Assembly: GCA_910579675.1 (NCBI GenBank)
Contig: CAJTUF010000008.1
Location: 14,222 to 78,221, forward strand
Length of the DNA: 64,000 nucleotides
DNA from: an uncultured Muribaculaceae bacterium
GTDB lineage: Bacteria > Bacteroidota > Bacteroidia > Bacteroidales > Muribaculaceae
Direction of reading: 5' to 3'
Positions within the stretch are counted from its first letter, which is position 1; each line of letters begins with the position of its first letter. Below are positions 52,477 through 60,263 of the stretch, in pieces. The notes under the pieces are model-generated. The model searched no databases and had not been told where the DNA came from. It saw only the letters and a list, made by a program, of their open reading frames with translations. Made by a program: the position numbers and the translations under genes.

Positions 52477-52513
52477 ACTGGTCGCGGGGGTTGCGGGGGC
52501 GGGAATAATGACT

Positions 52514-52521
52514 TAACTTTG
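52514..52521 (+). promoter_or_regulatory. -7 promoter element of the DUF418 gene
   Basis: TAACTTTG, 71 nt before the ATG at 52593. Confidence 0.5.
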
Positions 52522-52592
52522 CGGAGGCGACAGGCCTTGCGGTCGGGGCCTGCTGTCTGTTCCAACTATCTATCTGACCATTGTCTACAACC

Positions 52593-53801
52593 ATGATTGC
52601 AACTTCGATTTCTGCTCCCGACGCTCTGGAGCGCCACCCGAGGGTCGATGTGGCCGATGTGCTCCGCGGCTTTGCCGTGATGGCCATTGTCCTGATCCAT
52701 GCCATAGAGCATTTCAACTTCTATTCATTCCCGCCCACCGAGGGCCAGAGCGTGTGGCTCAACTTTGCCGACCGCGCCATATGGGATGGGATTTTCTTTC
52801 TCTTTGCGGGCAAGGCCTACGCTATCTTCGCGCTCCTGTTTGGCTTCAGTTTCTTTATCCAGGACGACAACCGGCGTCGGCGCGGCAGCGATTTCAGAGG
52901 CCGGTTCTGCTGGCGCCTTGTGCTGCTGCTGCTTGTGGGTCAGCTCAATGCTGCGTTTTTCACCGCTGAGGTGCTGGTGCTCTATGCTCTGGTGGGGTTT
53001 GTGTTGCCTCTGGTGTGCCGTCTCTCTACCCGGGCTCTGCTCATCCTTGCGGGAGTGTGTGTGATGCAGCCCATGTGTCTGTGGCAGATAGCCCGCGCTG
53101 CGGCCGATCCTGACTATACCATCCTTGCTTTCGACACCTCGTCGTACTGGGCCGCAACCTTTGAGGCGCAGAGCACCGCCGGCTTCTGGGAAACCGTCAA
53201 GGTGAATCTGTGGGAGGGGCAGCTGGCATCGCTGGCCTGGGCCTGGGACCACGGGCGGGTGTTTCAGACCGCAGGGCTATTCATCGCCGGTATGCTCATC
53301 GGGCGTCATGGCTGGCTGCTTGAGTGCAATCTGCCCAAGTGGGGCAGGGTGCTGGCCGTGGCCATATGCTGTTTTTTCCCGCTCTACGGCCTCAACAACA
53401 TGGTGGGGCAGTTCGTGGCCAACCCCAATATCCTCACCCCGGCCAAGACGCTGCTGTCGTCGCTTGCCAATCTGAGCTTCATGCTCATGCTCGTGAGCGG
53501 CATTATGTTTGCCTACTACAAGACCTCACGCCTCGGCTCGCTTCTCGACCGCCTTCGCCCCTATGGCCGCATGAGCATGACCAACTATGTGACGCAGGGC
53601 ATCATAGGCTCGGCCCTGTTTTATCACTGGGGCTTGTTTCTGCAGCTCGGCATCACGGCCAGCGAGCTCGTCGGCATAGCCATCTTCATGGTGCAGTATG
53701 CCGTGTGCCGCATCTGGGTAAACCATCACACCCACGGGCCCCTCGAATATCTCTGGAAGCGCGCCACATGGATCGAATGGCCCTTTGGCGGCGGGCGTTA
53801 A
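52593..53801 (+). CDS. DUF418 (YeiB-like) integral membrane protein
   Basis: A 402-residue protein with 9-10 TM segments. The N-terminal RVDVADVLRGFAVMAIVLIH and the C-terminal DUF418 block (RLGSLLDRLRPYGRMSMTNYVTQGIIGSALFYHWG, then GPLEYLWKRATW) are diagnostic. The fold is related to acyltransferase-3-type membrane enzymes and the substrate is unknown. ATG 52593 was preferred over a TTG at 52581. Single gene. Confidence 0.88.
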   Translation: MIATSISAPDALERHPRVDVADVLRGFAVMAIVLIHAIEHFNFYSFPPTEGQSVWLNFADRAIWDGIFFLFAGKAYAIFALLFGFSFFIQDDNRRRRGSDFRGRFCWRLVLLLLVGQLNAAFFTAEVLVLYALVGFVLPLVCRLSTRALLILAGVCVMQPMCLWQIARAAADPDYTILAFDTSSYWAATFEAQSTAGFWETVKVNLWEGQLASLAWAWDHGRVFQTAGLFIAGMLIGRHGWLLECNLPKWGRVLAVAICCFFPLYGLNNMVGQFVANPNILTPAKTLLSSLANLSFMLMLVSGIMFAYYKTSRLGSLLDRLRPYGRMSMTNYVTQGIIGSALFYHWGLFLQLGITASELVGIAIFMVQYAVCRIWVNHHTHGPLEYLWKRATWIEWPFGGGR

Positions 53802-53846
53802 CACTTGTGAATTAGTAATTTTTAGCTTTTGTTGGCGATAAATGTA

Positions 53847-53877
53847 TTGCGCATGAGCCGCTTATGAGCTAACTTTG
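53847..53877 (+). promoter_or_regulatory. Orphan promoter pointing into a gene-free gap
   Basis: A TTG (53847-53849) lies 20 nt before TAACTTTG (53870-53877), a good promoter by the rules seen across this window. No plus-strand coding gene follows before 55154. Confidence 0.6.
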
Positions 53878-53882
53878 CATTG

Positions 53883-54027
53883 CAAAAACAACCGACGGGC
53901 CGGGCGGCCCCCACAGAAGCTCCGCCGCCTCTTGCCCCCGGGTGTTGGCAGACAATGCAACAATACATCATATATACTTGAATTTTGGTTATGAGGGAGG
54001 TGCGCTACTGTGAAGTAGTGCACTTTC
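53883..54027 (+). ncRNA. Candidate small RNA (~145 nt)
   Basis: The gap after the DUF418 gene has a promoter (53847-53877), a GC-rich core (GGGCC-GGGC-GGCCC hairpin near 53896-53909) and a terminator-like hairpin (54000-54008 with 54015-54023, one G-T pair, then TTTCAATTT). Only tiny frames occur, the longest clear one being 8 codons. It does not show the SRP, tmRNA or RNase P cores. A minus-strand gluQ transcript would be antisense to it only beyond its stop. This is a prediction from signals alone. Confidence 0.4.
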
Positions 54028-54030
54028 AAT

Positions 54031-54939
54031 TTATAGGTACCTGTGGCGGTAGGCGTCGATGAGCTCGTCGAGGCCCGCCGGAGCAGCCTCCGGAATCAGC
54101 CCCGCCGCAGCCGCCGCACGCCCGAGAATCATGGCCGGGGAGGCGCCCGATGCTCTCATGGCCTCCATCGACAGCGAAGCGTCGCGCTTGGAGAGCCTGA
54201 TGCCGCCGCTGTTGGTGAGCAGAGGCAGATGGTGCCACTCGGGAGCCTTGAAGCCAAGCAGGTGGTAGAGATAGATCTGCTGCGCAGCCGAGAGCAGCAG
54301 GTCGGAGCCCCTCACCACCTCGGTCACCCCCATCAGGGCATCGTCGACCACCACTGCCAACTGATAGGCCCAGGCCCCGTCGGCACGCCTCACTATGAAG
54401 TCGCCGCACTCGACCGCCAGATCCACCCGTTGGCGTCCGAACCGGCGGTCGGTAAACTCGATTGTAGTGTCGGGAGCCACATAGAGGCGGCGCGATCCCG
54501 GGCCCTCGGGCCGGGCAAACGGCGTCATCCCCCCGTCGGGGCGGCAGGTGCCCGGATAGATTATGCGGCCATCGCTCTGGTGAGGCGCCTGCGAGGCCAT
54601 GATGTCGGCGCGGGTACACCGGCAGGCATATACCAGCCCTTGGTCCTCAAGGCGCGCCAGAGCCGAGGCGTAGAGATCGCCGCGCATGCTCTGGCAGTAG
54701 GGTCCGGGGAGCCCATCGGTGAGTCCGCCCTCGTCCCATTCCAGTCCGAGCCATTTCAGATCATCCTCGATAAGCCGCGCATATTCAATGCGCGAGCGCC
54801 CGGGGTCGAGATCCTCGATGCGGAGTATCCAGCGCCCCCCGGCGCTGCGGGCCGAGAGCCACGACATAAGGGCGGCATAGATGTTGCCGAGATGCATGCG
54901 CCCCGAGGGGGAGGGGGCAAAACGTCCGGTTGGAACCAT
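54031..54939 (-). CDS. gluQ: Glutamyl-Q tRNA(Asp) synthetase
   Basis: A 302-residue shortened glutamyl-tRNA-synthetase paralogue that puts glutamate on queuosine of tRNA-Asp. The class I signature is GRFAPSPSGRMHLGNIYAAL, RIEDLDPGRS follows, zinc-binding Cys/Tyr residues are in YACRCTR and YPGTCR, and the KMSKS-like loop is IRLSKRDAS. It lacks the anticodon-binding domain, as expected. The start at 54939 was chosen for the MVPTGRFAPSPSG N-terminus. Single gene, convergent with the candidate small RNA. Confidence 0.93.
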   Translation of the reverse strand: MVPTGRFAPSPSGRMHLGNIYAALMSWLSARSAGGRWILRIEDLDPGRSRIEYARLIEDDLKWLGLEWDEGGLTDGLPGPYCQSMRGDLYASALARLEDQGLVYACRCTRADIMASQAPHQSDGRIIYPGTCRPDGGMTPFARPEGPGSRRLYVAPDTTIEFTDRRFGRQRVDLAVECGDFIVRRADGAWAYQLAVVVDDALMGVTEVVRGSDLLLSAAQQIYLYHLLGFKAPEWHHLPLLTNSGGIRLSKRDASLSMEAMRASGASPAMILGRAAAAAGLIPEAAPAGLDELIDAYRHRYL

Positions 54940-55115
54940 GATTGATCTATGAGTCGATTGATAATATCTCCCGTGAGGCGCCAGGCGCCCCGAAGCCGCC
55001 GCAAAATTAATAAATAAACCGGTCGGTATAAAACCATCCCCGCCAAATCATCGCGCCCACCGGGAGAGATAATCTCTGCACTTCGCAATGCAAACGTCGG
55101 CAGATAAGACCTAAT

Positions 55116-55146
55116 TTTGGATTATTGCCTTTTTTTCATACCTTTG
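55116..55146 (+). promoter_or_regulatory. Promoter of the TPR/HTH regulator gene
   Basis: TTTG (55116-55119) and TACCTTTG (55139-55146) are 19 nt apart, the ideal form. Only 7 nt separate the element from the ATG at 55154, so the mRNA is predicted to be leaderless or nearly so. Confidence 0.75.
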
Positions 55147-55153
55147 CACTATC

Positions 55154-56839
55154 ATGATCAAAGTCTGTGCCATCATGCTATTCATTGTGATGCTGCTTTT
55201 CTCTGCCGGCTGTGGACGCAACATCGATATCGACCGCCGTCTTGACCAAGCCGACGGTCTGATGTGGGGCGATCCCGACTCGGCGTTGCGGGTGCTGGAT
55301 GCGATTGATCCGGAGCAGCTTAGCGACGGGCAGCAAGCCCGCCGCGCATTGTTGGCGGCCAAAGCTGCCGACAAGGCATTTGCATCCATATCCGATCCGG
55401 CGTCAATAGCCATAGCTGCCGACTATTACACCGGCCACGCCGACAGCCTTGAAGTGCAGTCGCTCTATTATCTCGGTCAGGCCTATTCACTTTCTGAATC
55501 GACCGACACCGCATTGGTGATGCTTCATGAGGCGTTTGACAAAGCTCAGGCAATCGACGACTACTTCTACGCAGCCATGAGCGCCCGCGAGATTGCAGCT
55601 ATCTATGGCCGGATGCTCGTTCCGGGGCAGCAACTGATATGGGCGCGCAAGGCCCGCAGCGGTTTCGATGAAGCCGGAAAGTCCACCCATGCCGCATGGA
55701 TGGATTTAATGATCATAAATGCCCTCATCAACTCTGGCAATCTGCAAGAGGCCGACAGTATATTCAACACCATAGACACCACGCTGGTGCAATCAAGTCG
55801 TCCATTACGTCATAAGCTGATGACCGCCAGGGTGGAGATGCTTGTGTCAGGGCATGATTACGAAGATGTATCATCTATCTATGACAGTCTTTACGCTGAT
55901 GGTTATGTAATGACTTCTCATGATTATTGCCTTTTAGCCGAAGCCGATATTGAGGCTGGGAGAGTCGACAGCCTGCCTTATTATCTATCTTACATACGAT
56001 CTTTGCCTCTCTCTAACGAAGACACCCTGTATGTACGTAAACTCAATGGCTCATATCTTGAATTGGTTGGTGATTACAGGGGAGCGAGTCGGGCCTACTC
56101 TGATTTTGCGTCGTCAGTGATGAACTACGGCGAGGATTTGATCACCGATCCTCCAACTGTTATGCTCGCCGAGACACTCCGCGTTGCCATGACGCAGGAA
56201 AAAGCCATTTCCCGGCAACACAGGAAGTTGCAGATATTGCTAATGGCGCTATGCGGTACTCTGTTATTGCTTATCATTTTAGGTTGGTTGTATTGGCGCA
56301 ACCGAATAGCCCGACTTACCCTTAAGGTAAAGAGCGCACTTTCAGATGCCCAGTTGTTTAAATATGAGCTTGATTCCACACATTCCGAGCAGGAACAATC
56401 CCAACATCAGAAAAATGCTTTTATTGATATCTTTACAAGTCATCTTTCTTTCATAGAGCAGATATGTCAGATCTGCTATTTCAGAGAAGAAGGCGGCTCT
56501 TATGGTCCGACTGCCATCAGACAGCTTAATGATATGTATGAGTCTATGAAGGTCCTTGACATTCACGATAGCTTAGGGGCTTTTATAGATTGCAAATTCG
56601 ATGGCTGGATGACTCGGTTCAAGAGGGCTTATCCCGATCTCAAATCATCTCAATACAGACTTGCCATGTATCTATTATTAAATATCTCCTATGAATCAAT
56701 TGCTGTGTTGACCGGTAAAAAAACACCAAATGCCGTCTATATAGATAAGACTCGGTTGAAAACCGCCATGCTACAAACTAATGGACATACAGAAGATGAG
56801 TTTATCATTGCTCTGAAAATGTCTAAGACGTCAAAGTAA
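55154..56839 (+). CDS. Membrane-anchored TPR/HTH regulator of the NVEALA locus
   Basis: A 561-residue protein. It has a lipoprotein-like signal ending FSAGC20, then helical TPR-type repeats (~30-325) that would be periplasmic. One TM helix follows (359-380, ILLMALCGTLLLLIILGWLYW), a coiled-coil-like stretch (~388-425) and a C-terminal cytoplasmic domain with a LuxR-like helix-turn-helix (~495-540, SSQYRLAMYLLLNISYESIAVLTGKK). This architecture is a Bacteroidetes one-component regulator type that could sense an envelope signal and act on DNA directly. It lies upstream of the secreted-peptide array in the same orientation, so it probably controls it (inference). GC is lower than in housekeeping genes. 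Confidence 0.78.
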   Translation: MIKVCAIMLFIVMLLFSAGCGRNIDIDRRLDQADGLMWGDPDSALRVLDAIDPEQLSDGQQARRALLAAKAADKAFASISDPASIAIAADYYTGHADSLEVQSLYYLGQAYSLSESTDTALVMLHEAFDKAQAIDDYFYAAMSAREIAAIYGRMLVPGQQLIWARKARSGFDEAGKSTHAAWMDLMIINALINSGNLQEADSIFNTIDTTLVQSSRPLRHKLMTARVEMLVSGHDYEDVSSIYDSLYADGYVMTSHDYCLLAEADIEAGRVDSLPYYLSYIRSLPLSNEDTLYVRKLNGSYLELVGDYRGASRAYSDFASSVMNYGEDLITDPPTVMLAETLRVAMTQEKAISRQHRKLQILLMALCGTLLLLIILGWLYWRNRIARLTLKVKSALSDAQLFKYELDSTHSEQEQSQHQKNAFIDIFTSHLSFIEQICQICYFREEGGSYGPTAIRQLNDMYESMKVLDIHDSLGAFIDCKFDGWMTRFKRAYPDLKSSQYRLAMYLLLNISYESIAVLTGKKTPNAVYIDKTRLKTAMLQTNGHTEDEFIIALKMSKTSK

Positions 56840-57016
56840 CCCCAACCCTTCCGACCATACAAATCATCTGATTTGCCCCTCTCTCGGCGCAAATTTTCGA
56901 CCATCTTCGCAGTTGAAAGGCCTATGAAAGATTATTAATTAGCAAGTCGTTGTCAACAAGCGATATACAAATCTTCATGAAAGGTCTTGAAATGTGTGAG
57001 TCAGGGCGCTTTTACC

Positions 57017-57024
57017 TATCTTTG
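57017..57024 (+). promoter_or_regulatory. -7 promoter element of the DUF3244/NVEALA operon
   Basis: TATCTTTG, 39 nt before the ATG at 57064; no strong -33 match. It is probably the main promoter for everything to the end of the window. Confidence 0.5.
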
Positions 57025-57063
57025 CAGCATATTTCAAATCCATTCACAACTCATTTTTCTAAC

Positions 57064-57432
57064 ATGAAAAAACTTCTTTCAATCATTATCATTCTCATTG
57101 GAATGACAGCGATGCCCTTTAGGGCAATGGCAGACGAGGGCACCAAGAGACCTATTTATTTCAGGCCCGTGACCTCTCAGAACGACACCAGAGACTATCC
57201 TCGTATGCCTGCCTACAGTCCCATATATGGTGAGCTTACCGGCGATATTCTCACCATCTACAGCACCCTCTCCGGAGAGGCAGAAGTGACGGTTGTAGCA
57301 GCAGACGGCTCAACAATAGTATGCAAGGTCGCAGATCTTAGCTCAGGGCATAGCATGGCCATTACTGCCGACACCCCGGGAATCACTGTATTCGTAAAAG
57401 TCAGTGACCGGACTTATGCTGCTTTGTTTTGA
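57064..57432 (+). CDS. Small secreted DUF3244-type protein
   Basis: A 122-residue protein: signal MKKLLSIIIILIGMTAMPFRAMA, then an ~98-residue all-beta mature domain (GELTGDILTIYSTLSGEAEVTVVAADGSTIVCKV, read in parts, ending FVKVSDRTYAALF). The pattern fits the small secreted DUF3244 family of gut Bacteroidetes. A longer frame back to 56950 crosses the promoter and is rejected. It is 39 bp before the thioredoxin-like gene, so it opens the operon. Function unknown. Confidence 0.68.
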   Translation: MKKLLSIIIILIGMTAMPFRAMADEGTKRPIYFRPVTSQNDTRDYPRMPAYSPIYGELTGDILTIYSTLSGEAEVTVVAADGSTIVCKVADLSSGHSMAITADTPGITVFVKVSDRTYAALF

Positions 57433-57471
57433 TTTACCGAGTGCTGATCTTTAATTGACTGCCTACGACAG

Positions 57472-58341
57472 ATGATGCGCTGGTCAAGCATACTGATGCT
57501 GATTATCCTTGGCATTGCAGCCTCGTGCTCGGGGCGCTCCGACGATCAACGCGAGGTGTTGTCGGGGCTTCTCGGGCGCGAGATAGCAATCCCGGATGAG
57601 CTGTCGGCTATTATACAGGGTGTTGTCACCCCTTCCGACATGAGCGATGCCGACTTCAAGATCATCACCTACATCGACTCTGCCGGTTGCGTGCCATGTA
57701 GGATGAAGCTATCTTTCTGGAACGATGTTATCGACGAATTCAAAGCCACCGACGACGATATCAACGTCGAGTTTCTGATGATACTCAACACACGGCTCTC
57801 CGCTGAGATGAGCCGTCTGATCGATGAGGAGAAGTTTATGCATCAGGTGTGTTTCGACCCCGAAGGGCTCTTTGAGGCGGCCAATCCGCTGCCTCGCCCC
57901 GACCCCTACCACACCTTCCTCCTCAATGCCGACAATGAGATTGTGGCCGTTGGCAATCCGGTGGCCAATCCCAAGGTTATGGACATCTACCGCAAGATCA
58001 TATCGCCCGAACCAACCCATATCAATCTCCTGTGCCGAAGGCCGGTAGCTACGCTCGGCCTCATCTCACCCGCCGATACCGTCGTCAGGCGATTCCAACT
58101 GCGCAACACTACCGATTCCACTCTGACCATCCAGGCCCTCATCCCTTCGTGTGGATGCGTTGAGGCAGAGGCTGAGGCCGAGGTGATCAATCCCGATGAA
58201 GTGGTGATGGTGACAGTGACTTATCTGTCCGACACAATCGTCGGGCCGGTAAGACGGCATGTCGACATTTTCTACCACGAAAAAGACAATCCGGAGCGTC
58301 TTACGCTCCACGGATTCATAACCAATCAACCGATACATTAA
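57472..58341 (+). CDS. Thioredoxin-like plus DUF1573 lipoprotein
   Basis: A 289-residue lipoprotein: signal ending GIAASC19. A thioredoxin-like domain (~55-185) has the redox motif C73-V-P-C76, and a C-terminal DUF1573 Ig-like domain (~190-289) has PSCGC at 225-229. The CxxC and the vicinal cysteines suggest a role in thiol chemistry in the periplasm, where the neighbouring four-cysteine peptides would need disulfides formed or proofread (inference). Its last codons (ITNQPIH) lie inside the sequence that recurs before each peptide gene, so the array copies carry a fossil of the end of this gene. Confidence 0.8.
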   Translation: MMRWSSILMLIILGIAASCSGRSDDQREVLSGLLGREIAIPDELSAIIQGVVTPSDMSDADFKIITYIDSAGCVPCRMKLSFWNDVIDEFKATDDDINVEFLMILNTRLSAEMSRLIDEEKFMHQVCFDPEGLFEAANPLPRPDPYHTFLLNADNEIVAVGNPVANPKVMDIYRKIISPEPTHINLLCRRPVATLGLISPADTVVRRFQLRNTTDSTLTIQALIPSCGCVEAEAEAEVINPDEVVMVTVTYLSDTIVGPVRRHVDIFYHEKDNPERLTLHGFITNQPIH

Positions 58342-58866
58342 CCCCCAAACACCCCAACCAATCATGAAGAAAAAAGTCATGATAGCAGCCGCAATTGCGG
58401 TTATGGCGGGAGTAGGCGCCTACTTCGGCAACGCCTCCAATTCTCCCTCCTCCGACGGTCTTTCTGACCTCCTCCTCGAAAACGCCGAAGCCCTCTCTGA
58501 TCCAGAGATTGAGCTCCCCGAAGTATCCGTCACATGCAATGCCGGTGGATATGGCCGATGCTGGGAATTACTGCCCTCACACGACTATTTCACGGGTTTA
58601 AATCCCTGTCGTTACACCGGCTATACAAGTGATTATTGCCCGGGCAAATAATCACAATTAGCGACAGACTTGTTTAACCAACACGCTGATAAGAATGTTT
58701 TCTACAAACACAAGTGTAATTTTCTTAGCGGCGGTCGTAATGATTCTTGGCGCGTCGTGTTCGTCTCCAAAGCCGGAGCCGCACGGTGCGCCGGAATTCT
58801 ACGACCTGTCGGTGTATGAGGAGGCAAAAGTGGGTGATATACTTGAGGTGGCTGAAGTGGTGCCTC
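58319..58866 (+). repeat. Array repeat, copy 1: linker, NVEALA gene and start of propeller gene
   Basis: This block matches the end of the window (about 63453-64000, offset 5134 bp) with only about five substitutions noticed. It spans the linker ACCAATCAACCGATACATTAA, the whole peptide gene and the first ~57 codons of the propeller gene. The window ends inside the second copy, so the full repeat length is not visible. Confidence 0.9.
58364..58651 (+). CDS. NVEALA-family secreted four-cysteine peptide 1
   Basis: A 95-residue precursor. Residues 1-25 are a signal peptide (MKKKVMIAAAIAVMAG). The NVEALA-type motif appears as LLLENAEALSD at ~37-47, followed by EIELPEVSVT. The C-terminal ~40 residues hold four Cys with spacing C-x7-C-x15-C-x9-C and many Gly, Tyr and Asn. 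It differs from peptide 3 by one residue in the signal peptide. No activity is known for the family; the constant leader and cysteine-rich core suggest a processed, disulfide-bonded secreted peptide (inference). It precedes its propeller gene by 43 bp. Confidence 0.85.
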   Translation: MKKKVMIAAAIAVMAGVGAYFGNASNSPSSDGLSDLLLENAEALSDPEIELPEVSVTCNAGGYGRCWELLPSHDYFTGLNPCRYTGYTSDYCPGK

Positions 58867-59873
58867 TGCTGTTTGAGCGCGACACCTATCCGAAGCATGC
58901 AACGTTCCTGTCATTTCTTGATGGGAATATTGTAATAGAGCATCTTGAGAACTCTGACCATGTGTTTTCATCGGATGGCCATTACATAGGATGCTCTGAG
59001 AGCATGAAAGGTCAAGGCCCGGGAGAGCACGTGATGCTATTAGGTCATGTTGTCAATCCCTTCAGCCACACAATTGATGTTCTTGGAATATCCAACATGT
59101 ATTCCTACGACCCTGAATTTACCAACAGTTTGCGCGTGAGCGATTTGCCAACCATTGTAGGCTCTGCCGACAAATGGCTATTTGATTCGGGAATTGCATT
59201 ATCTGAAACAAAATATCTGCTCCACTCAAGCATAGTCACCAATCCATATCAGGTGACGCTCTATGATGCCGAGCAAGGTAAGGCTCTCAACAAGTGGAGT
59301 TATGCCGACGATATAATCACATATTTCTCGGGCGCACGTCAAAAATTATTCAGGATGCCCGATGGAGAGATTCTGATAACGGCCGAGGGTTATTCACCAT
59401 ATATTTATGGTGTTGACAGTGAAGGCAGGGACATGTATAAAGCGATAGAGCTGAAGTATGGCGACAAGATCATAACAGACCATGTGACACTCGATGACTT
59501 CCGTAAGAATCATGATATCGCGAAACAATATTATGAGAATCCGGATATTGAAATACCGATCCAACAGATTGTTAATTCAAAAAAAATCATCACAGTAATA
59601 CGTGCCGGAATAGATATGTATGAGGATGAATACGTTCTAATTACCGATCGTGAAGACAACAAGACATATAAGATTGATATAATGGACGATAGCGGTGTTA
59701 TGCCTCCGATTTTTCATGCAATAGACGAGAGCTATCTATATTATATTGTGGATGCTGACTATATTTTGGAGAATAGATCCGTATTACTAAATAAGACCGA
59801 CGAAGCCGACTCGCTCCTTCGCAATCACGACGAAGATGATTTATTCCTGATCAAATACCGCTTCAAGAAATAG
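58695..59873 (+). CDS. 6-bladed beta-propeller lipoprotein 1 (BF3164-like)
   Basis: A 392-residue lipoprotein with signal ending MILGASC. The mature part begins with an acidic segment (FYDLSVYEEAKVGDILEVAEVVPLL), then propeller blades with the family hallmark MKGQGPGEH near residue 105 and GEILITAEGYSPYIYG at ~225. It ends in EADSLLRNHDEDDLFLIKYRFKK, identical in type to propeller 2. The N-terminal ~60 residues are nearly identical across the three copies, and the rest diverge to about half identity between 1 and 2. One propeller follows each NVEALA peptide, so a partner or receptor role is likely (inference). Confidence 0.83.
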   Translation: MFSTNTSVIFLAAVVMILGASCSSPKPEPHGAPEFYDLSVYEEAKVGDILEVAEVVPLLFERDTYPKHATFLSFLDGNIVIEHLENSDHVFSSDGHYIGCSESMKGQGPGEHVMLLGHVVNPFSHTIDVLGISNMYSYDPEFTNSLRVSDLPTIVGSADKWLFDSGIALSETKYLLHSSIVTNPYQVTLYDAEQGKALNKWSYADDIITYFSGARQKLFRMPDGEILITAEGYSPYIYGVDSEGRDMYKAIELKYGDKIITDHVTLDDFRKNHDIAKQYYENPDIEIPIQQIVNSKKIITVIRAGIDMYEDEYVLITDREDNKTYKIDIMDDSGVMPPIFHAIDESYLYYIVDADYILENRSVLLNKTDEADSLLRNHDEDDLFLIKYRFKK

Positions 59874-59882
59874 CCGCGCCCC

Positions 59883-59906
59883 ATGCCGACCCCAACCACA
59901 GAATAA
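59883..59906 (+). pseudogene. Deletion scar of a transglutaminase-like gene (8 codons)
   Basis: Directly after propeller 1 there is an eight-codon frame MPTPTTE-stop. Its first half matches the start of the intact gene at 61458 (CCCCATGCCGACCCCA) and its second half matches that gene's last codons (CCAACTACAGATTAA versus CCAACCACAGAATAA). The following linker also matches. An internal deletion of about 2 kb in cassette 1 explains this. Confidence 0.78.
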
Positions 59907-59949
59907 CCAATCAACCGATACATTAACCCCCAAAACACCCCAACCAATC

Positions 59950-60231
59950 ATGAAGAAAAAAGTCATGATAGCAGCCGCAATTGCGGTTATGGCGGGAGCA
60001 GGCGCCTACTTCGGCAACGCCTCCAACTCTCCCTCCTCCGACGGTCGTTCTGACCTCCTCCTCGAAAACGCCGAAGCCCTCTCTGATATGGAGATTGAGC
60101 TCCCCGAAGTATCCGTCACATGTGATAACAGTTATCACGGTCGTTGCTGGAAATTAAACTTTGACGAAAATGGAATCTTAGGCATGCCTGCTTGCATTTT
60201 CACAGGAAACCAGAACAACTATTGCTTTTAG
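59950..60231 (+). CDS. NVEALA-family secreted four-cysteine peptide 2 (divergent core)
   Basis: A 93-residue precursor. Residues 1-57 are the same as peptides 1 and 3 except for two or three substitutions (Leu33Arg, Pro47Met), up to SVTC. After that the sequence diverges: DNSYHGRCWKLNFDENG, then PAC and YCF. The four cysteines keep the spacing C-x7-C-x15-C-x9-C. Selection or exchange thus acts on the core while the leader is kept. A TAGTTTTG overlapping its stop (60229-60236) could be an extra promoter for propeller 2. Confidence 0.85.
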   Translation: MKKKVMIAAAIAVMAGAGAYFGNASNSPSSDGRSDLLLENAEALSDMEIELPEVSVTCDNSYHGRCWKLNFDENGILGMPACIFTGNQNNYCF

Positions 60232-60263
60232 TTTTGCATTGATGTGACGAAATAAGAGCTTGT

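Noticed and set aside
53883..54027. Identity as SRP RNA, tmRNA or RNase P RNA
   Set aside because: None of the conserved cores of these RNAs is present; it was kept only as an unnamed candidate.
54043..54945. 300-codon plus-strand frame opposite gluQ
   Set aside because: Shadow; the minus-strand frame has all class I synthetase motifs.
60229..60236. TAGTTTTG as a separate promoter for propeller 2
   Set aside because: It matches the -7 form but lacks an upstream TTTG and overlaps a stop codon; it is mentioned only as a possibility.
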